Shown here piece by piece: positions 12,651 through 22,314 of a DNA stretch of 64,000 bases; position 1 is the stretch's first letter; every line of letters begins with the position of its first letter. The position numbers and the translations under genes were made by a program. The notes below the pieces were generated by a model. That model ran no database searches. It had not been told where the DNA came from and worked only from the letters and a program-made list of their open reading frames with translations. This stretch comes from Rhynchopus euleeides. Taxonomy: Eukaryota > Euglenozoa > Diplonemea > Diplonemida > Diplonemidae. Location of the stretch: the NCBI GenBank assembly GCA_963210315.1, contig OY723249.1, positions 992,569 through 1,056,568 on the forward strand. Direction: 5' to 3'.

Positions 12651-14588
12651 TTAGTACAGCGAGGGAGGGGCCTCCGTCTGCCACACATCATCAGCGGTGC
12701 ACTTGAAGCGCTGCATGTGCGACGACTCACCCATGATCCAGTGCCAGTAGTAGTCGGTCACATCGGGGTTCAACTTCCAGATCCCACACCCGTTGACGTG
12801 TGTCTCGTACACTGACTGGATGGCGTTCGTGGGTGCATTGACGAGGGCAGCGTGGGGCATCACGAACTCGCCGCCTGCGAACGCCTTCAGCTGGCCGCGC
12901 CACTGGTGGGAGCGGATAATGCTGCTCTTCGGGAGCGGGAAGCGCATCTGCCTGTTGTTCTTCACGTGCGGGGTGTTGCGCAGAGGGGTGTAACGCCCGG
13001 TGCGCTGCGCGCACTGCACGCGGTCCATGATCAGGTAGACATCCTCGCGGGTGAAGATGCGCCCCCCCTTCACAAACACGTAGGCATCGGACTCCGTGCG
13101 CACATCGTCGTTCTTGAATGTGTTCATGAAGGAGAGGTAGCCCCTGTGGGGGCCACAGCAGTGGTCACCCACCCAGTTGCCGGCGCTGCACCAGTGCGAC
13201 TCGTGGCGAATCCACACGTTCGCGGAGTCGGGCAGCAGGCGCGTCAGCGAGGCCACCACCTCCAGGTTCTCCGTCTCGTTGGCGCTGCGCTGCCCCAGCA
13301 CCACAGTGAAGCGCGGCTTTGTGATGGGGTTCGTCCACATCCCGCTGCGCGACGACGCGACGAACGGGGCAGCGATCTCACGGCGCTTCCGGCACTGCGC
13401 AGGGGGGCCGCCGGTCGCAGCACGCACCTCCGGGTCTCCGAAGATCCACCCGAAGGCGAACTCCCCGAGGAAGCCGTCCAGCTTCAGCTCCAGCTTCTTC
13501 TCCAGGAAGGTCTTGTAGAAGCTCATGGTGTTGCGCTTGATCAGCTGGGGGGTCACCACAAACTGCGCACAGCAGAACCCCTCCAGCGTCTTACCACGCG
13601 GCACACCGAACTCACCCAGGTGCTCGACATAGGTGTTGACGAGGCGGCCGTCCTGGGTGCCGTACGCCGCACTGCCCAGAGGCATACCGTGGTGGCCCAG
13701 CGGCACATACGTCCCTGTGTTGTTGGAGCACTCAACGCCGTCGGCAATCAGCTCCAGCAGGGGGGCGGGCTGGTGCCACGACTCCTCGTGCCCGTGGATG
13801 AAGATGATGTGCTTGGGCATCGGCTTCGCAGGGCTCGTGTCGTCAGCAAGGTACGACAGGTACGACACCAGCTCACGGCACTCCCCGGGGCAGTGGTAGT
13901 GGCGCTTCCACACGATGTACCCGCCCTCCAGCAGCAGCTCCACGGTGTGCTGCTTCGGCTTGTCGGCGGCGATGACAACCAGGTTTGCGGTGTGTGGGTT
14001 CACGCCCTGCTTCCACGCCCACACCCCGTAGGCGTTGGCATTCATCCGCACCCCCTCCACACGCTTCAGCATGGGGATGCTGGGGTCGAAGTCGTTAGCA
14101 AGGTCCCGGTGCACAAAGGTGGTGGAGTTGTCCGGCTCCTCGTGGTAGTTCGGGAAGGTGGCAGCGCGCATATCCTCCATCAGACGCTCCCTGATAATTC
14201 CCTGGGCCAGCACTGCCGCGCGTGCGCGCAACAACGATACACCCACCTCATGCCTCCTGGTGCTGCCCCTGACTGGGAGGGTCTTGAGCTCTTGCTCCAG
14301 TGTATCCACCTCACGTTCCTTGGTCTGGCGAACCTGCTCTGCCTGGAGCCACTTGTCGTGCAGGCGTCCCAGCTGCAGAAGCCTCACGGTGCCTGTGACC
14401 TCGTTCAGCTGTGTGCTCAGGGAGTCCTTCCACGCCTTCACCTCTGCCAGCTCCAGAGACGTGACAGTCGCCAGGCTGTCAGTGCGCACGACCTGTGCAG
14501 GGGGGACAGCCATCTTCGCACACAGACCCCAGAACACCACCCCGAACAGGAATGATGCCACAAGCTGGTCGATTCTCATGACCACCAT
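12651..14588 (-). CDS. Type II membrane protein with DUF3431-like domain(s)
   Basis: This single-exon frame of 645 residues starts at the ATG at 14588; a second ATG three codons later is also possible. Residues 8-24 form one hydrophobic segment after a short basic N-terminus, typical of a type II signal anchor. Residues 35-110 are charged and helical, a likely stalk. Residues 200-380 resemble DUF3431, a glycosyltransferase-like family: FIHGHEESWHQ at 263-273 and FCCAQFVVTPQLI at 338-350. Residues from about 405 on look like a diverged second copy (NVWIRHESHW, a cysteine-rich block, GRIFTREDVYLIMD and GGEFVMPHAALV). It therefore probably acts in the Golgi or endomembrane lumen; the reaction is unknown. 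The open frame begins 13 codons further up without an ATG. The gene lies downstream of the RUN-domain gene on the same strand. Confidence 0.8.
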   Translation of the reverse strand: MVVMRIDQLVASFLFGVVFWGLCAKMAVPPAQVVRTDSLATVTSLELAEVKAWKDSLSTQLNEVTGTVRLLQLGRLHDKWLQAEQVRQTKEREVDTLEQELKTLPVRGSTRRHEVGVSLLRARAAVLAQGIIRERLMEDMRAATFPNYHEEPDNSTTFVHRDLANDFDPSIPMLKRVEGVRMNANAYGVWAWKQGVNPHTANLVVIAADKPKQHTVELLLEGGYIVWKRHYHCPGECRELVSYLSYLADDTSPAKPMPKHIIFIHGHEESWHQPAPLLELIADGVECSNNTGTYVPLGHHGMPLGSAAYGTQDGRLVNTYVEHLGEFGVPRGKTLEGFCCAQFVVTPQLIKRNTMSFYKTFLEKKLELKLDGFLGEFAFGWIFGDPEVRAATGGPPAQCRKRREIAAPFVASSRSGMWTNPITKPRFTVVLGQRSANETENLEVVASLTRLLPDSANVWIRHESHWCSAGNWVGDHCCGPHRGYLSFMNTFKNDDVRTESDAYVFVKGGRIFTREDVYLIMDRVQCAQRTGRYTPLRNTPHVKNNRQMRFPLPKSSIIRSHQWRGQLKAFAGGEFVMPHAALVNAPTNAIQSVYETHVNGCGIWKLNPDVTDYYWHWIMGESSHMQRFKCTADDVWQTEAPPSLY

Positions 14589-14650
14589 CGTTTTGAATCC
14601 CAAGAAAGATCCGCGCGGTTGCTTCAAATAGATGCAAAATAAAGCTGCAG

Positions 14651-14676
14651 TGGCGGTGGTGGTGGTGGTGGTGGTG
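14651..14676 (+). repeat. GGT/GTG microsatellite
   Basis: This short trinucleotide repeat lies about 60 bases upstream of the DUF3431 gene's start codon, on its 5' side. Confidence 0.8.
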
Positions 14677-14961
14677 ATATGCGTATTCTCTCACACCTGC
14701 AACCAGTGTCTTGCCACTGCGGATGCACTGTGTGTCTGTCTCCGAGTGCAGTCAAGCCCCTCCCTGGGTGGAAGGTGCGACCCTCACAGAGATGCAGCCC
14801 AGGGTGGGGGAAGCTGAAGCAGAACAAGCTGCGCTGAAACCTCAAGCGAAAGAGCACGGTAAATCGTTCGAGGAATTGCCTGCTGAGGGGGATCCCTAAC
14901 ACCGTGCATTGTGCAATGTGTGAGTGGGTCGAAAGCAGCATGTGTCTGACACCTACCGCAA

Positions 14962-15508
14962 GCATGGCGCGTTACAAAAGTGGTGGGGAGGGGGGTTGGG
15001 GGCACAAGAAAGATGTGCTTCTTGCGGAGGGTTTTTTTGGGATACTTCTGCTCGTTCTATCCGCATCTGTTTCCGCTGCCCGCATTCTTCATAGGCCTTC
15101 TGTTCTTGACCTGGAGAGAGGGGGGAGGGCTAGCCACAACGGCAGAGGGCAGAGGGCATAGAGGCAGCTGCTGCCTGAGGACACAACACAACACAACAAC
15201 AGCAGCACAGCACAACACAACACACTCTGTGCCTGGAGTGTGGAAGACACTCAGGTGCAGGCGTTCCTGGATGCGACCAGACACTGGCATCACAACACTG
15301 CACACACGCAATCCGCCAGCTTTGGAAAGGAAGAGGGGAAGGCCTGTCGAGGCCAGGAAGAGCTGCAGTGGGAGGGGGTGCAGACCGGCAAAACCTGGCA
15401 ATCGCGACACGTGGGGCACACCCAGCTGCGAAGCAGCTGCAACAATATAAGGGGGAGGCGCAGCAGGGCACACGCAGCTTGCAGAAAGAGACGCTTCACC
15501 ATCACCAC
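14962..15508. repeat. Duplicated intergenic segment, copy 1
   Basis: About 545 bases are shared with 21175-21720 in the same orientation, at an offset of 6212. From about 15034 to 15508 the two read as identical; the low-coordinate end differs by small changes. Both copies lie on the 5' side of a minus-strand gene (374 bases from the DUF3431 start here, 147 bases from the FAM228-like start there) and on the 3' side of the next gene up. On the minus strand the segment carries CCCCTTATATTGTTGC, followed by a hairpin GCAGCTGCTTCGCAGCTG. No terminal inverted repeats or coding frame were seen. Confidence 0.9.
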
Positions 15509-15731
15509 ACACCACCACCACCCCTGCCAGAGGCAGCTGGGGAAAACAAACAGTTTGCCACCCTTGCCGCGAGTTATTTGAGAAACCGCCTGAAAAGAAA
15601 AATCGAACATCCACCCATCTGATCTTTGTTCTCCACGAGACACAATTTGATTCACTCGCTTGCCCTCAGAACAGGGCTGCCGCAGCCAGCCATCCCATCA
15701 CGCACACCCCAGCCCGTTGCCGAAAGGGAGG

Positions 15732-18700
15732 CTAGATATCGATGTCGACACCGCTCTGCCTTAGCACCTCTGCGACCTGTTCGGGGTTAATACACTCCGC
15801 ACGCAACACAGCGTGTCTCAGAAGCCCTTTGATCCCTGCGATGTACGTCGCTTCGGAGCTGTTTATGGTGCACATCTCCTGCAGTGTGTACACCTCTGCA
15901 TGTGACAAACAGTGTTCGTAGATCTTGAGGTCGCCTGGCAAAAAGGATGCGTCGGTGTTGCTGTCAGCCTCCAACAGCTCCATCACACGCACCAAAGCCT
16001 GGCGGTAGCGGCGGGATTTCTCCAGAGACTCGACCTTTTTGTACAGCACCGGGTTGACCTCGCCGATGTCGAGGATTGGTTTGTTGTGAAGCTTGCGGAG
16101 GTGCCAGTGTGCAGCGTCGCAAACTTTGCCGGGGGTGAAGTCCCACCGGTTCACAACAAGGGAGGGCAGGACGTGAACCTCACCCTTGTGGCACCCCGGG
16201 CAGAAGTACTGCCCACTGTATTCGCACAGCTGTGCCTTCCTGAAGAATTTGCTTGTCGGGAGGGCGGCACCGCATCCCGCACAGCAGTTTCCCTGCTGCT
16301 GGAACTGCAGATCCCGCTTCACATCGCCAATCTCCCGCAGGTCGTAGCCTTCGAACTGCCGCCAGGACGACCCTGAGTGGAAGCTCTCGTTGACGATGGG
16401 CGTTGCGCCCATTTTATCCAGCGTCGACTCGTCATCAGACCCTGCGCAGAAGAAGTCCTCGTCGAGGCCGTCCAGCGCGTCCACCCCACTGCCGCTGATG
16501 ACCTGCAAAGGGAGGGAGGGGGTGTGGGGACATTCTCTCGCAAGGCCCAACCAAAGACACGGAGAACCACCGGGGACAAGAATATCAAGGCGTTTATGCG
16601 CCAAATCCAGGCAAAAACAAAATCACCTCCCGCAGCCCTGACGGGGAGGTTGTCTTTGTTGCCCAAAGTGCTGCCTGCAATATTTGTTGACACTTGACAG
16701 GTCTGCCCTTGTTGCAGTAAAACTAGAAGAACAGTACACGACCAACCCACCACCCTGCCCCAGAAGGCGGTGGCACGCTTGGCCCTGCCACATATGGGCG
16801 ATATCACGATTGCCGAGTGCACACCTGAGCTGCGCCTGTTGGCGACATGGCAGGCGAGCGCGCTCGCTGTGGCGCCTCAGCATGGGCCGAGGTCAGGGGT
16901 GTCCGCTCTGCTGCCGCCGTTGCTGCTGGTGCTGATGCTGCTGCGGTTGCTGCTGTTGCTGCTGTTGCTGCTGGCGCTGCCTGGGCTGCCGGGGTCTGTG
17001 TCAGGTTGGCGGCTGATGTTGCCTGCGGCTGTGTTCCCCGCGCCGGGGGTGTGTAGCTGTTCAGCGCCTGCAGCATAGCAGGGATGCGTTGGGCGAGCAC
17101 AGGCAGAGGGACTGCCCCTGGGCCCATGCCCTCAAACCCGATGATGCGGCCATCCCCTTCGGGCACCACGTCAGTCAGTGTCTGTAGTGATGGGGGATGG
17201 TGCAACACATTGCATCGCACAGTACTTTGAACACACGCCCAATTCTCCTGCCCTCACAAGCGAGCCTTGTTGGCCAAACCCTGAAATAAGACTGCGGAGC
17301 TGCCATTCCTCCCTTTTTTTTTGTGCGAACAAGTCACAAACCAGGGTAGTAGGGTGACCTCTCCGATTTTCCAAAACTGCTGGTTTACTGGTTTGGGGGA
17401 CGGTCGCCGGCAGACCGTTGAAATGCCCGTGTTAGCCAGGCACACTCACGTTTCAGGTATCGTGTCGCATGTCACGCATGTCGCCAACGCGGCGAGTGTA
17501 CCTCCCAGGTGGGGAAGTCCGACCTCCTGTCCGATGTCAGCCAGGCTTCGAAGAAGCGCTTCATGGATGTGGTGCTGACCTCCTACTCAGCACTGTATCC
17601 GGGGTAAGTGAGATAGACAGACGGGCACACGCTATATCGGGGGTCTGGGGGGCGTGAGCCCCCCAGCCGCCGGAGGCCACGGTAGTGAACATCTGTTCGT
17701 GTGGGCGAACAGATTCTGTGTGAGTTGGCTGCGTCCTGAGGCGACTGGAGTGGTTGGATCCCCCGACCTGATGGGATTCGAAGGACTTGAGTACGAGACA
17801 TGCGCCACAGGAGGGTCTGGGGGGCGGAGCCCCCCAGCCGCCGGAGGCCACGGTAGTGAACGTCTGGCTGTTGGCTGCAAAAAAAACGGGAAAAGGGTGG
17901 GTGTCAGGAGGACATATCCTCATCCCCCACGAGAAAACGCCTTGAAAAATTTCTGGTTTTTTTTTTCCAGAAATCTCATTTTTTTTATAAATTTCCCCAA
18001 ACCAGAAAACCGGCTTTTTCTGGTTTGGAAACCTCTCAGAAAGGGCACCCTATTCCCCTGTCACAAACGCCTGACCACCACCAACAATCCGCAGAGTAAC
18101 CCTCGGCGACGAGGAAAAAACCCCCCCCCGAACAATGCCCCTCCCCATTTCCCCACCTCACCTCCGTGCGAACCATACCAGCAGCAGCTCCTTCACCTCC
18201 ATCAGGTCCTCTTCATACAGAGCCCCTTCGGCGTTATGCCGCTCCTTCTTCTTAAACAGGGCCTCCCTCTCCTGCACCTCAAGCTGGCTGCGGAGGAGCT
18301 GCATCTCCTGCTTCTGTACGAGGTCGAGGCGGGACTCAAGGGCACGCTGCGTCACATCTGACGAAAAGTCCACCTGCACTGCCGCACAGACAGTGTCGGG
18401 ATGGGGCGGGGCTGCCTCTGCAGGCGGCGTGGCGGACGGCGTCACATCGCACGGCGGGGTCGGCGACGCGGCAACAGGCGGGCTGTGCAGCACCATCCCA
18501 ACACCCAGTGCAAGCGGCTCCTCTTCGTTGCTGTCACACCCATCGAACAGCTGCACATCCCTGTCGGGATTGAGGTCGAACTCCAAGCTGCTGAGCTGGC
18601 TCAGCGTTTTCAGCAGGGCATCGAAGGCCGGCGTGTCATGGTCGTACAGAGGGGATGAGTCTGTGTAGTAGGCATGCAGGGCAGAGGTGTTGCCCCGCAC

Positions 18701-19021
18701 GCGCTGCATGAGCTCCTCCAGCGACACGGCGCACTGCATCGAGTTGACGAGCCAGCGCCGCGACTCCAGCTGGTTGTGTCCCACCATTGTCCAGAGGCCC
18801 TCAGGGAGGCCCTCTTTGTCCACCTCTGTCAGCACGCAGTTCCAGCAGTCCCACCACCTGCTGCCGTCATGGAGCCCTGTGTCGAACACAGCCTCCAAAG
18901 CACACGCAACGGCTGGGAGCAGGGGGTGGTCGTGCTCCACCGTCGCCTGGTCCTGCGGCAACACCAGCCTGTCGCGCACCAGCATGCGGACGGCATTCCC
19001 GAAACACTTCACGAGATCCAT
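15732..19021 (-). CDS. RUN and Rubicon-homology domain protein, three exons
   Basis: Exons read from the sequence are 19021-18179, 17181-16825 and 16502-15732. All joins are in phase 0 with GT-AG introns of 997 and 321 bases, giving about 656 residues. Residues 1-160 resemble a RUN domain (CFGNAVRMLV start, then a helical region with a W-rich turn). Residues 220-281 are a charged coiled coil. Exon 2 (282-400) is Ala/Pro-rich. Exon 3 holds a Rubicon-homology (DUF4206) zinc domain: CxxC at 474/477, C493, CxxCH at 501-505, WDF at 520-522 and NPVLY at 550. This pairing occurs in Rubicon and PLEKHM1, effectors of late-endosome and autophagosome traffic that bind Rab7. The last Cys-x2-Cys of the usual domain is not visible; the protein ends shortly after LLRHAVLRAEC. 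Intron 1 contains transposon sequence. Confidence 0.8.
17340..17880 (+). repeat. Diverged family A hAT-like fragment inside an intron
   Basis: This sequence, within intron 1 of the RUN-domain gene, matches the interior of the elements at 9419, 32653 and 61182, including the GCTTCGAAGAAGCGCTTC palindrome and two copies of the GC-palindrome module (17640-17700 and 17813-17870). The characteristic CAGG/CCTG ends and an 8-base duplication were not found, and it differs from the other three at many bases. It is probably an older, degraded or differently bounded copy. Confidence 0.75.
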
Positions 19022-19675
19022 CTTGCTGCGAAGCCCTGCCTTGCCTAGACCAAGGCGTGCCGAGGCTTCTGGCTGGTCGCAACGACTGCCGGTGGAGCGA
19101 GTGGGGCGGGTGGGAGCGTGTGCGTGCGGGGGGGGGGGGGGGGGGGATGTAATACAACAAGAACTCAGGTCGTCTGGTCCGCTCACGCTCTGTGGGGCAT
19201 CATGGCGAGATGTCACTTTTCCACACGGGCTATTGGGGTGGGAATGGGTGGGGGGGTGTTGGGGGGGGCGGGGTGCGTGCCGCTCCAGAGAGAAGCTGTG
19301 TATGCGCCCTGGGTTGTGTGGTTGTGTGGGTGCAGAGGAGGCTGCGCCAGAGAAAAACATCGAGAGCAGGGAAGACCTTGCACTCAGGCCACAACACTCC
19401 TGCATGTGTGACCCCCGAGGACCGGTTAGAAAAGGGGGCGGAGCGGTGGGGTGGGGTGGGATGAGGTCAATGACATGCCACGTCAACACTATGGCAACAC
19501 CGCCCCGGCCTGCAACCGCCCTGCTACCCTGGAAAGGGCAGCGACGACGTGTTCTTCCTGCACGCGATGGGGTGGCTCTGCTTCCCCGCACCTTGGTGAC
19601 TAACCTCGGTGCTGCAAGGTGGGCTGCGCGCCAGTTCCCGCAAGGCTGCCGCATGGCACGAAGGCAGCAGCGGCA

Positions 19676-19830
19676 TCAAGCTTTGACAATGTTCACCCGT
19701 TTTCCAAGCGACCCCGACTCCTTCACCAGAAGCTTCTTGTGGTCGCCGTGCTGCAGCGGCTCAGCAAAGTGGTCAAACGTCAGCTCCTGCAGCAGCGGTG
19801 CCATGTCGTCTTGTTGTCCACCCCCAGCAC
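19676..19830 (-). other. Possible terminal exon (FAM228-like gene or separate)
   Basis: This minus-strand open stretch gives a natural-looking tail (DDMAPLLQELTFDHFAEPLQ, then HGDHKKLLVKESGSLGKRV) ending in a stop at 19676. It lies 430 bases downstream of the FAM228-like stop. It could be a final exon spliced from a GTATGG donor just before that stop, or a separate short gene. No acceptor could be fixed with confidence. Confidence 0.35.
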
Positions 19831-20263
19831 CCCCTCCCCCCCTCCCCGTCCTGATATCCCGCGGCTCTGCCCGTTGGCAGTGCACCCACACACACTGTGC
19901 AACGCTTCCTCAAGGACATACCTTCGGTGCCTGTGGCCTCTGCTTCTGAGGGCGATCCGGTTTCGGATTAGAATACCTCCCATGCCTGTGTGCCACGGCA
20001 CGTAAGATTGATTGTGTGCTATACGATTACGCAGCGCTCGTGGCAGACAGTAGCCCCAACGCCACACCACCCTTGCACTTTTGAACTATGGGGCATGCGC
20101 ATAGCCCTTCCCTCTTCGTGGTTCCACAACAACCCGGGTTGGGGTGCCAAGGCGACTATGCACCTCTCATGAATCGTATAAATATTTTTCCAAATATCCC
20201 ACCCCTAATAGGCTGTGTTATCCAAAAGGCCCCACCCTTCCCACCCTCTGCTTTCCAACAGAA

Positions 20264-21028
20264 TCAAACAGGTCCATACGGCGTTGCTTCGACAGTGGCC
20301 CACAGCTGCACATCCAACACATTGCGGGATTTCCAGGAGGTGCCTGATTTAGCCACCTCAGTCGGCGAGGTGCCCTCCATCAGCAGGTTGGTCGCCTGAT
20401 GCGTGGGGTCTGTTATGGTGCCGCCGAGCTTCGCCTTGGCGCTGTTCTCCGCACGCAGGGCGAGTGGGTCGTAGTCCGACTCCACCACGATGTCGCGGAA
20501 TACCCCGACCTTGGAGTTCACCTCCTTCAAATACTCATCGAGGTGCTGGCGCCGCCGCCTCTCGATGGAAGCGCTGCTCTGCTTATCCACAATATCGGAG
20601 ATGGCATCCTGAATAGGGTAAAACACAGACGTGCTCCAGCTGGTGTGGAGGATCTCCTTCTTGCGGAGATCTCGGCTCTGCTGGGTCTGGAGAAACTCTT
20701 CGCTCTTCACCGTCAGCTCCTCGTTGTCCCGCACCAGCGCATCGAGGCGGCGGTGGAAGTCGAGATCCGACTGCTCCTTCTGAGCCTGCACCCGCTTGTC
20801 AGCCTCGCGCCGCATCTGCTCCAGCTGCTGTGCCTGCTCCCTCTCACGCACAACGCTGCGCATTGCTGCATTCTCCAGCGTCGTGTGTCCCTGCCTCTGC
20901 CCTGGCTGAGAGGATTGCCCCCGCTTGTGCCTCTCGCGCGGGGGAGGGCTCGTTGTGTAGTCGCCAGCCTCCAGCACCTCGAGGAACATCTCCGAGTCAT
21001 GTACCTTGATACGCCCCCCCTCCGCCAT
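20264..21028 (-). CDS. FAM228-like coiled-coil protein
   Basis: This frame of 254 residues starts at the ATG at 21028 (MAEGGRIKVHDSEMF); the frame stays open upstream, but no convincing earlier start was found. Residues 50-120 are a long charged helix (REREQAQQLEQMRREADK). Residues 120-185 carry the pattern of the FAM228 family: RKKEILHTSWSTSVFYPIQD, ERRRRQHLDEYLKEVNSK, then ESDYDPLAL. The C-terminus has LWATVEATPYG, a stretch I associate with the same family. The function of FAM228 proteins is poorly known. Assignment rests on remembered family patterns and needs a profile search. It lies between the dysferlin-domain and RUN genes on the same strand, with a duplicated intergenic segment immediately upstream. 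Confidence 0.6.
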   Translation of the reverse strand: MAEGGRIKVHDSEMFLEVLEAGDYTTSPPPRERHKRGQSSQPGQRQGHTTLENAAMRSVVREREQAQQLEQMRREADKRVQAQKEQSDLDFHRRLDALVRDNEELTVKSEEFLQTQQSRDLRKKEILHTSWSTSVFYPIQDAISDIVDKQSSASIERRRRQHLDEYLKEVNSKVGVFRDIVVESDYDPLALRAENSAKAKLGGTITDPTHQATNLLMEGTSPTEVAKSGTSWKSRNVLDVQLWATVEATPYGPV

Positions 21029-21174
21029 GTCTCCACCCCAGCCCGCCTCAGGGGCAGAACAACGCGGGGCAGAAGACAGGCACAGCTCTCGCCCCGGCCT
21101 GTGGCTGTGCAGCGGTGGCGCAGCCTGTGGGAATGAGTGGTGGTGGGGCCAATGAAATAGGTGGGGTGAAGGCG

Positions 21175-21720
21175 TGGCGCGATACAAAGGCGGGGGGTGG
21201 GGAGGGGGGTTGGGGGCACAAGAAAGATGTGATTCTTGCAGGGGGTTTTTGGGATACTTCTGCTCGTTCTATCCGCATCTGTTTCCGCTGCCCGCATTCT
21301 TCATAGGCCTTCTGTTCTTGACCTGGAGAGAGGGGGGAGGGCTAGCCACAACGGCAGAGGGCAGAGGGCATAGAGGCAGCTGCTGCCTGAGGACACAACA
21401 CAACACAACAACAGCAGCACAGCACAACACAACACACTCTGTGCCTGGAGTGTGGAAGACACTCAGGTGCAGGCGTTCCTGGATGCGACCAGACACTGGC
21501 ATCACAACACTGCACACACGCAATCCGCCAGCTTTGGAAAGGAAGAGGGGAAGGCCTGTCGAGGCCAGGAAGAGCTGCAGTGGGAGGGGGTGCAGACCGG
21601 CAAAACCTGGCAATCGCGACACGTGGGGCACACCCAGCTGCGAAGCAGCTGCAACAATATAAGGGGGAGGCGCAGCAGGGCACACGCAGCTTGCAGAAAG
21701 AGACGCTTCACCATCACCAC
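21175..21720. repeat. Duplicated intergenic segment, copy 2
   Basis: This is the partner of 14962-15508, same orientation, identical over the last 475 bases as read. It starts 147 bases upstream of the FAM228-like start codon and ends about 595 bases from the dysferlin-domain gene's stop. Confidence 0.9.
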
Positions 21721-22314
21721 CACCCCACCCCCAGCAACGGAAACACCACCGCCATCTTTCTCTCATTTTCCCCTCTTCTTCTTCCTCCATCACACCACCC
21801 TGGCCTCACTGGCGGGGCTGCTACATGACTGTCAGAGAAACCCACACGACGCCCTGCCCTACCCTTTGGGCACACTCCGAGCGCCCGTTGATCAGGGGCT
21901 GGCTTCGACGATGGGTATCCTATATTACATTGACGTGCTGTATCACACTCTACCAATGCCTGGCATCGTTTGGTGCTGGCACTGTCGTCTGAGAATGTCA
22001 GATAGCAGGGGTTGGGCGGGCCCTATCAATAAAGCGAACTGGTCGGTTGGTCCACATGGCAGTTGCAAGCAGTTGCTTCTGCTGGATGGCCTGGAAGCCA
22101 CGTGTCCGGTGTGATGCAGTGTCGCAGTTCGAGCGAATCAAAAATAACTAGAGTGGCGAGGGGGCCAAGGAGGGCGAGATTGGAAGCGTTGCAACGGAAC
22201 CGGCTGCGGGCTGCCGTGTCGACTCCACAACAGCATCAGGGGTCCTGCGGGACTGCTACTCCACACTTCAGCACGAAGTGTGGTAGTTCAGCGGAGGGTT
22301 TAGTTAGCTGCCCC

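Noticed and set aside
12852-14555. Long plus-strand open frame of about 567 codons
   Set aside because: It lies opposite the DUF3431 gene, has a Leu/His/Arg-biased translation without motifs, and is the expected mirror of a GC-rich coding strand.
14980-15614. Open frames in both copies of the duplicated intergenic segment
   Set aside because: The translations are cysteine-rich and low in complexity, exist in several frames at once, and extend past the duplicated part without a common start or stop; non-coding is more likely.
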